From positions 1 through 64,000 of the IMG/VR virus record IMGVR_UViG_3300042893_000474: 64,000 bases of DNA. One strand, written 5' to 3'. Below are positions 53,401-62,124 of this stretch, one piece after another. Below the pieces are notes generated by a model. It was not told where the DNA came from. It searched no databases and saw only the letters and a list, made by a program, of their open reading frames with translations. The position numbers were made by a program, and so were the translations under genes. Numbering within the stretch: position 1 is the first letter of the stretch; each line of letters begins with the position of its first letter. This DNA comes from a virus.

Positions 53401-55515
53401 ATGAGTGACTTTAACACTACTAGTTATAGAACTTCGTTCCAGTCTGAAGAATTATTAACAGCTGGTAGCAAACTAAAGAATAACTTTAATGAAGAAGCTA
53501 TCGACTTTATGTTTAAAGAGTCTGCTTTAGCTCAGTTTAATGTAGGTAGTCTTGTTCAAGAAACTATGAGACAGATTTATCCTCTATCAGATTCTAAAGA
53601 AGTCCATTCAGATATTTATACCTTTATGGAGAGAAAAGGATTGTTCAAAGAAGAGGAAAAAATGCAAGCCATTCAAGGGTACAAGAACAATCTACTAGTT
53701 CCCTATGTTCTACTAAACGCCCAAACGCCAGAGAAAGGAAACTTACTAGAGTACTACAGAGGCAAGAAAGGAATATTTGTAAGAACAACTGCTAATAATA
53801 TGGAAGAAAGATTCCAAAGATTATTACAGAATCCAGAAATGAGGAACAACTTTGTCATGACTAACATCTATATAGACATAGAGAACTCAGGCAGAGAGAT
53901 TGAGTTTAAACTAAAGAACACTGATGTAGACGAGAACAGTAAGAGTTATAGACTTGCTTTCTTAGAAGGTTTAAATAGTCCTAATCCAGAAGTTAAAAGT
54001 TTCTTTGAAGACTTAGGTATGGGTTCGTACTTACAGTATGCAGGTTCATATGCATCTGGCCATGTATCTACTATTGTGCCTCATGAAGTTTATGTAAGCC
54101 ATACTACAAATGCTTTCAACAAACTAACCGAACTTAAAGATACTGATAGTGCTAAGTTTGATGCTTACTTAAGTTTAGTTAGATTCTCTACTAAAATGGC
54201 TCTTGAGACTGCGGGACCTATTAAAGGGTTAAGTACATTCTTTGTAAGTAACTATGCTGAGATGGCTAAGACTATTACTGGATTAAGCCCAGAAGTACTT
54301 AAGCTATATAAGAACAGAGAAAACCTCACCTCAGGTAAAGTAGAGTCTCTTCAGCAATCTCCATCTACTAGTGTTGAAGTAATTCCTCTAAATGAATCAC
54401 AAAGATTTACTAGAGAATCAGCTGAAAAAGATACAGAGTATATGTATTTATTTACAGATAATGCTGGTAGAACATCAGGCTCAGGAGTTATTGATCCTAA
54501 CAGTTGGTATGCTAAAAAATATGGTGCAGATAAAAAATATGCAAGTAAAACACAAGCTGTAGCAAGAGGTCTTAAAAATGTTTATCCTATTACTACAATG
54601 GTAGATGATAAGAGAACTCAATGGACAGATGACCAGTTTAATGAATACAAGAAAATTATTGATGATGAAATAGAAACTATTAAACAGGCATCTAAGAAGT
54701 ATAATGGTATTAAGTTTGGTGCAGAAATGCCTTTTGGTAAAGGTGCTATTTCTAATATGAAAGACAGTGCTCCTAAAATATGGAATTATCTTAATACAAA
54801 ACTTGCTGAAATAGGTATTGATAATACAGGAGATATACCTGTATCTACTCAACCATCTACTAGTGTTAATCTTTTAGTAGAAGCAGGAGTTAAGCCTACT
54901 GATATGGCAGGTAATGCTGCTAAAGATATACAGATGGCTTCTGAGTCTACTCAGTTTATTGGATTCCAATCAGGAACTGCAACTGTGAGTTCTACCAACA
55001 AATACAAAGAAGCTTGGGGAGATAAAGCAAACACAGGAAATTATACTGCGGACGATGTAGTAATGGTTTCAGGTAGTGGTTTATTTAGGGGAGTTACTGA
55101 AGCTCAGATAAAAGAAACTTTAACTAATAAATACAAACCTTTGTTAGAACAGGCTATTGCAGCTGGTGCTTCTTTTAGAGTGGGTAATCAATATGCTAAA
55201 GGAAATCTTTCTGATCAGTTAATTGCTCAGTATCTAAAAACTAAAGGATACCAAGAGGAGAAATTTAATGGGTATTCTAAATGGACTCCTAAAGTTACTG
55301 AAACAAGTCAAGAGATTCAAAAAGAAGTTATAGAAAACTTTGAAGAAGATTCTGATGTTACGGATACCAATGTGCCAAATACTCCGACACAGTTTCCTCC
55401 AACCAAAACAGATGATATTCAACTTACCTTAAAGTTAGACCCTGATCAGAAAGATGATGATAAAGGGAACTTAGATGACTTAGGGTTTGAAGAAGATACC
55501 TGTGAGATAGTTTAA
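47455..55515 (+). CDS. Giant single-chain RNA polymerase, probably virion-packaged
   Basis: 2686 residues. SGGDYDIDK places Asp1525, Asp1527 and Asp1529 in the DxDxD metal-binding motif of two-barrel RNA polymerases, in the crAss-like/phi14:2 gp66 form. The preceding segment (GVRIPVQGFSQMEYATI, about 1485-1500) and the Pro-rich VLPAQIVVKSG fit the barrel around it. This enzyme is known in phi14:2 to be injected and to transcribe early genes. Residues about 2310-2450 contain a FTDNAGRTSGSG domain common in phage polyvalent proteins. Residues about 2490-2610 (FIGFQSGTATVSST, SFRVGNQYAKGN) look like a Rossmann SLOG/YAcAr-type nucleotide-binding domain. The fusion is notable. Confidence 0.8.
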   Translation: MNACSIKGTSYEKEYRQILSEPAMIFVWNANNEQPLDKKKVGNEVIENPLYTALLNHPVTKGERQNALKLVAQSFLPAFTREYTPNEEGDYSLEQVVSYVEKRQKQAQDQREQLKSSINLPTSMAINIPDGVINETARQIFFSEEQGQDIYDTLQYLLGVKKSWDGVYSELVNQRNTILGRVKAGQHFSEDPERLAYNEILVQNFDKIKSWYDSKEGLVGEAELESQFGDSEDWKSKDKSQAQRASSIILGLVTSLPAYRTAIPGEIDFETGEEYQQVTQVQVQSTVTGLPKSGDFQKNWSLLGSTLSGMTNYSDMYEAIEGLSSRYPQFAYLLSKIPNAKIPGSFKDVRQFLLASEFKRVFSVPEVSSVVVDVTLKENGKIATTQQLKGFQPVRNAVALYDSQYFSYNQKYLVKGLEGNEVNLEGIIEDFQGLFNDLGSALTKKVPMQNFLFPARLDKFVQFLQSVGLGLNNQEYLKSTNINGTKEFIQANLDKLKTIYEKLKIVSIANEYLTDDAKIKVDRPLSFLRDTIQEIYVSKGKVRPDVEAALEQAFADNKLRYKGGVKQAIGYLGIKKTEISPFINFFTQYDAEFRPSSYMNAADKKKFVRGPWFYLTQQTNVINSVSSYDELINIPGFERFDYRKNPDILGSLWLQRMFGLPRTKNAIEANPLGTYVRKKDTLGNPIELNIANFDGMEIKNFGAKSGKTTTDQHPNDKIFQDFASFFQSLEMENIRFGDKTAAFTVRASNPILSEKIYVALNAAELITPTERLESEKSLTELFNGYLASEATRIIKLIEEKGRGTTYDRLGKNLFIFNDILPEDTLNKFKDAKTREEVIAAYTEATSMMSTVLQEYFSQESQKLVDKLVDTFSTSVNITTGQEVTQAQRLKQTVEKLNKLNLISTQLLPSEVRDNPPKITVENLPYLAEIYLKNGFVHNVEFLKMFVGDLSNFDKTNLDAREIFKRIPFTSSPGNVFFWDEAAQEFFDNDTNQDALSIAYTGVANKFSPILKTVVYNDVNTFSSESYQEYKEAYDSDDSWDALTEDEKSEFSEYANKPKEADAQGVITLDSYRNYLLGINRWSSEQEQAYNRQVRLVKINQELNNNPTNAEELYKEKNEIVENFGSALFPPLKLGHYGAIVEDPKLIALHKFSLIPLIPSAIEGKALEKQLELMYRNKINYYTFKSGSKMAQYGESIDFYKEVTNEQGEKVLVVNDALGENNVTSIHLQNLREQQYQAPKFKTQATLATQMMKLVFGDFFENGEISSDFSEGTQRQIESLYDSFKNNINDLITFETIKLERKLGIRRNAAKEIIEVDQLQMARFFAEELENKEAPEALRRFIQVNEDGTFKYPLDAINNRNQLESLVLNVINNKVISQKINGESYIQVAGTGFETKRYVKPTAEQLKEFGANDLQFYTRDPITGETLPMEVKVGFNVKKHGGLLKLEYGKGKVETLKQLNKILGSKAPLDIAWKKKHMDKLTMVGVRIPVQGFSQMEYATIKEFLPESAGAIMVLPAQIVVKSGGDYDIDKLTFFETSYDNKGEVYKKSFNLKDYEAKLEKQKELKKTRQELITLSELLEKEIADNDIFRERESLKKEINEIKKEILNAKAAVEDFLDSGFLTKEDASWAREAASDKEDLQRAFADLDSFDTANDVRVLQTVSLIKSKLREISKEVESIDAYKKSLSNNLVGILKGVLMQGELYNALITPNTNSVLTQYTPPGEKISTTAVFSPLTSWRIYMENILSKDALGIDAKINTLQKEFQRAGLKITGSLLKKYYFESNKDKQGNIILGGKKDARGENRISKVLSEFINGHVDIAKEDWIILLGLDQETSPLAHAMILTGTPVEQVLGLINSPIIKTVLQLGNRPEIQKKLDNIRPNKKKAILGLIKNKLTKVTDPEVKALIDAAQLAISGLKVKSTNGITDTFVNNLLVNPIFNKHISNFKPTESLSEEESAIRDLAYLMQFYVVVRQQESLRELTSMSDFNTTSYRTSFQSEELLTAGSKLKNNFNEEAIDFMFKESALAQFNVGSLVQETMRQIYPLSDSKEVHSDIYTFMERKGLFKEEEKMQAIQGYKNNLLVPYVLLNAQTPEKGNLLEYYRGKKGIFVRTTANNMEERFQRLLQNPEMRNNFVMTNIYIDIENSGREIEFKLKNTDVDENSKSYRLAFLEGLNSPNPEVKSFFEDLGMGSYLQYAGSYASGHVSTIVPHEVYVSHTTNAFNKLTELKDTDSAKFDAYLSLVRFSTKMALETAGPIKGLSTFFVSNYAEMAKTITGLSPEVLKLYKNRENLTSGKVESLQQSPSTSVEVIPLNESQRFTRESAEKDTEYMYLFTDNAGRTSGSGVIDPNSWYAKKYGADKKYASKTQAVARGLKNVYPITTMVDDKRTQWTDDQFNEYKKIIDDEIETIKQASKKYNGIKFGAEMPFGKGAISNMKDSAPKIWNYLNTKLAEIGIDNTGDIPVSTQPSTSVNLLVEAGVKPTDMAGNAAKDIQMASESTQFIGFQSGTATVSSTNKYKEAWGDKANTGNYTADDVVMVSGSGLFRGVTEAQIKETLTNKYKPLLEQAIAAGASFRVGNQYAKGNLSDQLIAQYLKTKGYQEEKFNGYSKWTPKVTETSQEIQKEVIENFEEDSDVTDTNVPNTPTQFPPTKTDDIQLTLKLDPDQKDDDKGNLDDLGFEEDTCEIV

Positions 55516-55528
55516 CTTACAAAGTGAA

Positions 55529-55554
55529 GGGGTGCAAGTCTTTACTTGCATTCC
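55529..55554 (+). terminator. Hairpin terminator overlapping the next promoter
   Basis: Arms GGGGTGCAAGT (55529-55539) and ACTTGCATTCC (55544-55554) pair over 11 positions with two G-T pairs and a CTTT loop; TTGTTATTT follows. The right arm contains the TTG of the promoter at 55546-55575, so terminator and promoter share bases. Confidence 0.65.
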
Positions 55555-55575
55555 TTGTTATTTCGATTAAATTTG
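55546..55575 (+). promoter_or_regulatory. Bacteroidota-type promoter for the last giant gene
   Basis: TTG at 55546-55548 and TAAATTTG at 55568-55575 with a 19-base spacer. It gives the 2145-residue protein its own transcript, separate from the polymerase. Confidence 0.75.
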
Positions 55576-55601
55576 TATAACTAATAATACAACATTCTAC
55601 A

Positions 55602-58600
55602 ATGTCTTGTTTTGCAAAAATAAAATCTCCACTCAACGGTAAAACTATAACTAGTCCTGCCTACTACCAATTAACATCATTTTTTCCACCTGCTGAAGGG
55701 AGAAGAATATATGAGGCTACTACCACTATTAGTTTTAAAACCGAAATTGGTTTTGATTGGACTAAACGTCAACAAGGATACAGCCCTAAGCTAAACTTTG
55801 CTGGGGAGCCTACTTTAGATCAAATCAATACACACCTTAGACTAAACTTAAATCCACGGGAGATTAGAGCAGGAGAACAAATGGATGAAGTAGCAAGTCT
55901 AGGTTACCTAAACAAAGGTTATGCTAATCCAAATGCTTTTAACCTAATCACCAACGAGATTAACTTAAACCCCAAATATAGTTTAATAGAGAGCGAGGTA
56001 CTAGCAAGAGACGGCAAGTACTATCTATCAGTTAAACCAGTACCAAATGGCAAGTCTGTAAAACCTGTAAGTAAAGATTACTTAAGAACAGTAAAGTTTC
56101 CTGATATGATTGTTAACAGTGTTGAGGATTTTTCCAATGCAGGGTTAATAGAGTTGATGGATAACTTACTTAAGAACAAAGAGTTACCTCCTTTCCAACA
56201 CAAGATGTTAGAAAGATTGCGTAATTTAATGAAGATAAACCCAACACTTAAACTTGCAGTATTTGATGATGCTGAAGTAGACCAAGAGTTTCAAAGGTCA
56301 TTTTACGACCCCAAGAGTAACACCATATACATTGGTAAGACAATAACATCAGATTTTAATAAAGAATCATTTGCTCGTGAGTTAATTCACGAAGCAGTGC
56401 ATGCTTATACTATCTCAGCTTTAACTAATCCAGTAACTGCCGAAGAGAATAGATTCAGACAGGAGATGGAAAGATACATCTCTGAGTATAAATCTAAGTT
56501 TCCTAGACTACAACAGCAGTATGGTTTTAAAAATGTAGAAGAATTTGTTTCGGAGTATCTCTCTAATCCCTACTTTAGAAATGATTTACAGGAAGCAGAG
56601 AGAACAAGTAAAGATAAAACATTTATAGGCCGTGTTACAGGCAACATAAAGAGATTCTTAAAGAACGTATTAGGTTTAGGAGATACTTTGTTTGACAGAG
56701 TTAACCAAACGATAGATGATTACTTTGACTATCTGGAGAATCTAGAAGACATGCCTGACCTTGCAGGTGAGCATGAACTAAGATTTAACCAACCTTATGC
56801 AGCACAGCCTGTAAACCCACTTAGTGTTAACTTGAGTCAGTTCCAACAGTATGTTGATAGTACTTTTAATAGTTCTAGTTGGAAGCAACTAAGTCAAGGG
56901 TTATCTGAGATTGATCCACGTTTTGCTTCTATTGAAAGAATTAGGGAGAAATTTGGAAACATCTCAAGTGCGTCATTAGGCAGCACTATTAAATCTTCTA
57001 TTGACTATCTAGTAGCAATAGAGCAACTAGTAGATAGAGTTGCTAAGGATGTTGATTTGCACAGAGACAACTTAGGCTATTATAGTTCAGAAGATGCTGT
57101 ATCGGTATTTAATCATGCAATACATATAGCTGAGTTTGTTCAAGAGCAGATGGCTGCTTACAATCAATATTTGATGCCTCAGTTGAGGATGGAACAAACA
57201 AAAACTGACTTAGATATAAACCCTGTAGGAGCTGCAGAATTTAGACAAGAGCGTAGAAGTCAAGTAGAGAATTTTGATATTGTATCTCAGGAGTTAATTG
57301 CCAAACTTAAAGGTATCTCTAACAAATCAAACAGTTTAAAGAGTGAAGCTAAGTCTTCTATTTTAGCTCCAGTAGCATCCCAGTTAAGTGAGCCTTTTAT
57401 ATTAATTGCTGCTCAGTTAAAAGAGCCCAACAGTCAATTGAACCAAGAGATTGATGCTAAAGAAAAGTTGTATCAACAAGCTTTGGCAAGCAATCAGAAT
57501 AAGAAAGCAGCTGATATGTTAAAGGACTTGAATCAACTTAGAATGTTTAGAGATTGGGTTCCTACCCAACAAAACATTATTAAGTTGCTTCAGACTGGTA
57601 TGAATCCTGAGTACACAGGTGCTAACTTTTTTACTATTTACTTGGGAGTGGCTAACATGACAGGTAGCCCTTTGGTTCAAGTAGTTAAAGAATACTTAGA
57701 CGTACACTTGACTGAAGCAGGTAACAAGAGTCTTGAGTACACCAATAGAGCAAGTAAATTATTTGATAAAATTGAAGCTAGGAATAAAAAGCAAGGTATT
57801 CGTTGGACACAAAGTATAGACAACTTTTACAAGAACTTAACTCGTGAGGTTGATATGGTTTACTATGACGCCAATGGTGTGCGTAGAGTAGTAAAACAAC
57901 TTGCTTATAATACAAAGTTTAAAGAAGCTGAGTTCAGAAATGATTTACAGGAGTTAAAAAGAAATGTAGATTCGGCTAAAAAGGGAGGAGTAGAGGCAGA
58001 AATAGTAGAAGCTCAAGAAAAATTACAAAAGTTCCTAGATGATTACGCAGTACGCCCTTACACAGATGAATACTATGAAGCAGAAGATTTATTAATTTCA
58101 GAAGCTAGAGATGCTAGAGCAGATTTATTAGACCAACTAGAAGAGCACCAGGCTGTGTTTGGAGATGCAGAGGCTAGTCAAGAAGAAAGAAAGCATAGAA
58201 CAGAGTTAAGAAGAGCTTATGAAAGACTAGGTTCTATTTATAATGAAGATGGTACTGAGAAACCTAAAGGAACTAAAGAAAGAAACATTGCAGATTCTAT
58301 TATTGCTTATAAAAATAAACGTAAGGCACTAGAAGCTATTGAATTTGTAATCCCAGATAAAGTTAAAGTACGTTTTGATATTGAGAAGAACTCACGTAAA
58401 CAAAAAGTAGCTGACTTAGAACGTAAGATTAGTATCTTAAATACTGATATTGCAGATGAGATTGCTCTTGGGCAGGATCCTACTACTAAACAAAATGAGT
58501 TAGTAGATATAACAGCACAGCTAGAAATAGCTAAAAATGATTTAACTAAATGGCTCAATGCTAACACTCGTACTGAGATTGACCCTGAGTTTTTTGAATT

Positions 58601-61600
58601 GCAAAGAAGCATTGCAGATAAAATCAAAAACATCTTTCTTAAATATGGAGAAGATCCTTTATTAAGTGAGGCGTATGATGAGTTGTTTAATTCAGTTAAA
58701 GGGTACAGAGACCAGGATGGTATTATAGTAGGTAGCCAAATCCAGAGAGGATTAGGACAAACTATTAAAGACTTAGAGACAAAGATTGAAAAACTTAAAG
58801 AGGACGCAGAAGAAAATAGACAGATATCTGACCAAGATAAAGAAACTCTAAAAGTTCTATTCAAACAGATCAGCGATATTCAAACTAAAGAAACTACTGA
58901 ATACTACGTAGAGCAATACAACAGCGTTGCTCGTGCCGCTAGAGTAGACTTATATGCAGATGCTCAACAAGTAATAGAGATTAAAGAACTTTCGGAAAAA
59001 TTAGCAGACCAGTATATTGAGAATGAAGGTTTAGTTGACGAAGATTTAGAGTTAGACGATAACTTACCTGTTCTAAACCATCCTTCTGAATTTGGTACAG
59101 ATAAACATAGGAATGATTTGATATCTTCTTATGAGAATATGATTACTGAGATGCGTTTGCAACAAAGAATCAAAGAAAGCGATTGGTATAAAGGAAATCA
59201 TATTTCTATTAAGAAGAGTTACACAGATAAAAAGACAGGAAAGAAAGTAATTAAGATTTACGAAAGACCTATTTATATCTGGAACCGTACTATTCCTCGT
59301 AATGCTGCTTATATAAAACAAGAGAACCCAAACTTTGATTGGGCAGTACCTAGAGTTAGAGATGAGTACAAAAACAAAGATTATAATTTCTTAGGTTCTG
59401 CTAGACCTAGACAAACTACAGACAATAAATATACTAACGAAGTTTATACTAAATCACTACAAGACGATAAAGACATTGCTGATGAGATGGTAGGTCTTTA
59501 TGAGGACATACAAAGAAACTTGCCTGTATCACAACGTCTTGAAGGTTATGTTGTACCTAACAAGACTAGAGAGGCTAAAGAAAATATAACTGATATGTTT
59601 ACTAATCCTTTGGCTAGATTCAAAGGTTGGGTAGATGGTTGGAAACTTATCTTTAAACCAGGTTTAGCGGGAGAAGATCAGTATGAAGATGAGATATCTA
59701 GTTTAATTAATGAAGAAGACAAACAAAAGATATCAAAATCAAAAAGAAAAGTACAATTAATTAAAACCAGATATAAAGAACCTTTAAACACAAATCAAGT
59801 ATCCCGTGTATTAGTTCAATCACTTGCTGAGTATGGTGCATATGCTGCTGAATTTGGAGGATTAAAGAAAGCAATGCCTGCAGTATTTGCTGCTAGAGAA
59901 GCTGCTTTAGAGACAAACATACCTGATGGAGATGTTCAGATGCTGGATAATGAGATTCAAAGATTCTTTTATGGAGGGGAAGTAAGCAATACTAGTTTGG
60001 GAAATAATCCATACATGAAGGCTACTATGCGTGCTATGAGAAGAATGTTCAGGTTTAGTCAGAGTCGAGTCTTGTTGTTTAATTTTCTGCGTGTATTTAA
60101 AAACATCTTTAACAACTTCCTTAAGATTGTTTTAAGTAAGAATAAGTATGGATTAACTAGAAAAGAATTACTCAGAGCATGGTGGAAAGGTTTAAATATG
60201 AGGCGAAGTCTGGTATCACTAGAGATAGGTTCTAAACAACATAGTGACTATGCATTAAAACTAGTTCATTTTAGAGCGTTACCTGCAGCAGACCCAACTA
60301 AACTAGCATCAAACGTACACCAAACAAGTATTTTTAAATACGCCAACGCTGAGAATTTCAGTGGTCAGATATTTGGATATATGGAGATGGCTTCTACCAT
60401 ACCTATTTATGAAGCATTAATTGCTCGTTTGGATGTACCTATTGTAATTAACGGTCAACAAACTAGAATTAACTTAAGCGATGCTTACGAAGTAATTGAT
60501 GGTATTCTTGTTCCAAAAGAAGGAGTATTTGGATTAGAGTTAAACGCAATGCGTTCTTTAGTAGAAGATAGAAAGCAAATAATATCAACGTATTTAGCCC
60601 AAGAAGGAGTCTCTACTATAGAAAAATTAAGCAGTGCGCAAAAGACAAAGTTAAAAGGACTATTAACTTCAATAGACGTAAAGATTAATAGTTTAGAAAA
60701 AGTAAACTCAGTAAAGCAAGAAAAGTTAAAATTAATAGAACAACAGTTAAGAGACCAGATACACGAATTATACACTAGTACACAGGGTAACTACTACGGA
60801 AGATCTCGTTCTGCTTATGAGAAGAATCTTTTTGCAAGTATGGTAATGTCTATGAGACGCTGGTTAGCTCCTAATCTTCAGACAAACTTTGGACAGCGTA
60901 GACTTTCTTTGTACACAGGTAATCTAGAAGGAGGATTTTATGCAGAGGGTGGAAAATCTTTACTTAGAAAAATGCGATACTTAGTCGCTGGAGAGAGAAT
61001 GGATTTAGGAAGTACTGAGTTTGAGAAAGAAAAGCATCAAAGAATATTTAGAGATACTTTAAACGTAGTAGGACTACATGCTATCTCATTAGGATTAACT
61101 TCACTTTTATTTATGGGATTAGGAGGTGGAGGAGATGATGACCCTTCTAAGTTGTTATCACTTCTAGCTATTATTTCTTTAGGTACATATGATGAAGCAA
61201 TTAGTTTACATCCATTACTAGCTCCTGCAAACTGGACTTATAAAACATTCTTTAGACAGCCTTTGGCAAGACCAGGAGATGAAGAAGGAGGTGCTAGTAG
61301 TGCAGTGAGACATGGACTCTATGCTTTATTTGGACCTCAGATGAGAAGTTTTGACCAAATTTTTGAAGCAATTTTTGACTCAAGAAATATTACAGACCCA
61401 TTTGAACCTTACTACGAACAAAGAAGAGACATGGGAGGTAATAGTATTGTTAATACCCCTGCTCCTACTAGAGGATTACCTAGAGTACTTGCAATGGCTA
61501 TGAAGTATTATGGAGTAGAGTCAGGTTTAAAACCATTCTATGCGCCTAGAAAAAGAGTTATGGATATGTTAAAACTTAATCCTATGTTAGGAATGCAAGA

Positions 61601-62039
61601 TCCTTTGGGAGATTACGTACAAATTCAACAAAAGATATCTGATTTACAAAAAGATATCCTAAAGAGAGACCCTCAAGATAATGTCTACTTTATGGAAGGC
61701 GAGTGGGATAAAATGTCTAAACCTGATGTAGAAGAAATGAAATCTAAAGTTGCTGAGTGGGGAGTTCTTAAAGTAGAAAAGATGATGATGGAGTCGTCAA
61801 ACCCAGTTATTGAAGCTGCTAAAATGGAAAAAGACATTAGTGCTTATGAAGGTTCTCAAGATGTAAAACAGATAGAATTTATGTTGCAAGACTTTTATGA
61901 TGTTAAATTACCTAAAGCTCCTAAGAATGAACAGACTGAATTTTATAAATCAGTAGAGAAAGCATTTCAAAAGAATAGACGTAGCACTATCCAGAAAAGT
62001 TTTGAGCAACTACAACAAAGCCAGATGTCTCCAGAATAA
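55602..62039 (+). CDS. Giant cargo protein with N-terminal zincin and C-terminal hydrophobic segment
   Basis: 2145 residues. Around residues 225-330 is a metallopeptidase-like domain: HEAVH at 263-267 (HExxH) with a downstream VEEFVSEYLSN helix that can supply the third ligand. A very long helical and coiled-coil region follows (about 430-1210). The C-terminal quarter has two or more hydrophobic segments, one at about residues 1820-1850 with GLGGGGDDD, and ends in a Gln-rich charged tail. crAss-like phages have a giant gene beside the polymerase, so this is probably co-packaged and ejected. The peptidase might process cargo or host envelope proteins. Confidence 0.65.
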   Translation: MSCFAKIKSPLNGKTITSPAYYQLTSFFPPAEGRRIYEATTTISFKTEIGFDWTKRQQGYSPKLNFAGEPTLDQINTHLRLNLNPREIRAGEQMDEVASLGYLNKGYANPNAFNLITNEINLNPKYSLIESEVLARDGKYYLSVKPVPNGKSVKPVSKDYLRTVKFPDMIVNSVEDFSNAGLIELMDNLLKNKELPPFQHKMLERLRNLMKINPTLKLAVFDDAEVDQEFQRSFYDPKSNTIYIGKTITSDFNKESFARELIHEAVHAYTISALTNPVTAEENRFRQEMERYISEYKSKFPRLQQQYGFKNVEEFVSEYLSNPYFRNDLQEAERTSKDKTFIGRVTGNIKRFLKNVLGLGDTLFDRVNQTIDDYFDYLENLEDMPDLAGEHELRFNQPYAAQPVNPLSVNLSQFQQYVDSTFNSSSWKQLSQGLSEIDPRFASIERIREKFGNISSASLGSTIKSSIDYLVAIEQLVDRVAKDVDLHRDNLGYYSSEDAVSVFNHAIHIAEFVQEQMAAYNQYLMPQLRMEQTKTDLDINPVGAAEFRQERRSQVENFDIVSQELIAKLKGISNKSNSLKSEAKSSILAPVASQLSEPFILIAAQLKEPNSQLNQEIDAKEKLYQQALASNQNKKAADMLKDLNQLRMFRDWVPTQQNIIKLLQTGMNPEYTGANFFTIYLGVANMTGSPLVQVVKEYLDVHLTEAGNKSLEYTNRASKLFDKIEARNKKQGIRWTQSIDNFYKNLTREVDMVYYDANGVRRVVKQLAYNTKFKEAEFRNDLQELKRNVDSAKKGGVEAEIVEAQEKLQKFLDDYAVRPYTDEYYEAEDLLISEARDARADLLDQLEEHQAVFGDAEASQEERKHRTELRRAYERLGSIYNEDGTEKPKGTKERNIADSIIAYKNKRKALEAIEFVIPDKVKVRFDIEKNSRKQKVADLERKISILNTDIADEIALGQDPTTKQNELVDITAQLEIAKNDLTKWLNANTRTEIDPEFFELQRSIADKIKNIFLKYGEDPLLSEAYDELFNSVKGYRDQDGIIVGSQIQRGLGQTIKDLETKIEKLKEDAEENRQISDQDKETLKVLFKQISDIQTKETTEYYVEQYNSVARAARVDLYADAQQVIEIKELSEKLADQYIENEGLVDEDLELDDNLPVLNHPSEFGTDKHRNDLISSYENMITEMRLQQRIKESDWYKGNHISIKKSYTDKKTGKKVIKIYERPIYIWNRTIPRNAAYIKQENPNFDWAVPRVRDEYKNKDYNFLGSARPRQTTDNKYTNEVYTKSLQDDKDIADEMVGLYEDIQRNLPVSQRLEGYVVPNKTREAKENITDMFTNPLARFKGWVDGWKLIFKPGLAGEDQYEDEISSLINEEDKQKISKSKRKVQLIKTRYKEPLNTNQVSRVLVQSLAEYGAYAAEFGGLKKAMPAVFAAREAALETNIPDGDVQMLDNEIQRFFYGGEVSNTSLGNNPYMKATMRAMRRMFRFSQSRVLLFNFLRVFKNIFNNFLKIVLSKNKYGLTRKELLRAWWKGLNMRRSLVSLEIGSKQHSDYALKLVHFRALPAADPTKLASNVHQTSIFKYANAENFSGQIFGYMEMASTIPIYEALIARLDVPIVINGQQTRINLSDAYEVIDGILVPKEGVFGLELNAMRSLVEDRKQIISTYLAQEGVSTIEKLSSAQKTKLKGLLTSIDVKINSLEKVNSVKQEKLKLIEQQLRDQIHELYTSTQGNYYGRSRSAYEKNLFASMVMSMRRWLAPNLQTNFGQRRLSLYTGNLEGGFYAEGGKSLLRKMRYLVAGERMDLGSTEFEKEKHQRIFRDTLNVVGLHAISLGLTSLLFMGLGGGGDDDPSKLLSLLAIISLGTYDEAISLHPLLAPANWTYKTFFRQPLARPGDEEGGASSAVRHGLYALFGPQMRSFDQIFEAIFDSRNITDPFEPYYEQRRDMGGNSIVNTPAPTRGLPRVLAMAMKYYGVESGLKPFYAPRKRVMDMLKLNPMLGMQDPLGDYVQIQQKISDLQKDILKRDPQDNVYFMEGEWDKMSKPDVEEMKSKVAEWGVLKVEKMMMESSNPVIEAAKMEKDISAYEGSQDVKQIEFMLQDFYDVKLPKAPKNEQTEFYKSVEKAFQKNRRSTIQKSFEQLQQSQMSPE

Positions 62040-62047
62040 GAAATAAC

Positions 62048-62077
62048 TTGACAAAATAACAATTAAAATTAACTTTG
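62048..62077 (+). promoter_or_regulatory. Bacteroidota-type promoter for the fibre gene
   Basis: TTG at 62048-62050 (within TTGACA) and TAACTTTG at 62070-62077 with a 19-base spacer. Transcription would start close to a small hairpin with a GAAA loop at 62083-62097. Confidence 0.8.
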
Positions 62078-62082
62078 TATTG

Positions 62083-62097
62083 TCGGGCGAAAGCCGA
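62083..62097 (+). other. 5'-leader hairpin with GAAA tetraloop
   Basis: TCG, one bulged G, then GGC/GCC closing a GAAA loop, then CGA: a short stem expected at or near the 5' end of the transcript. It might protect the mRNA from decay. It is small, so chance is possible. Confidence 0.4.
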
Positions 62098-62124
62098 GTG
62101 GCAACACTGTAAAGATTAAATAAA

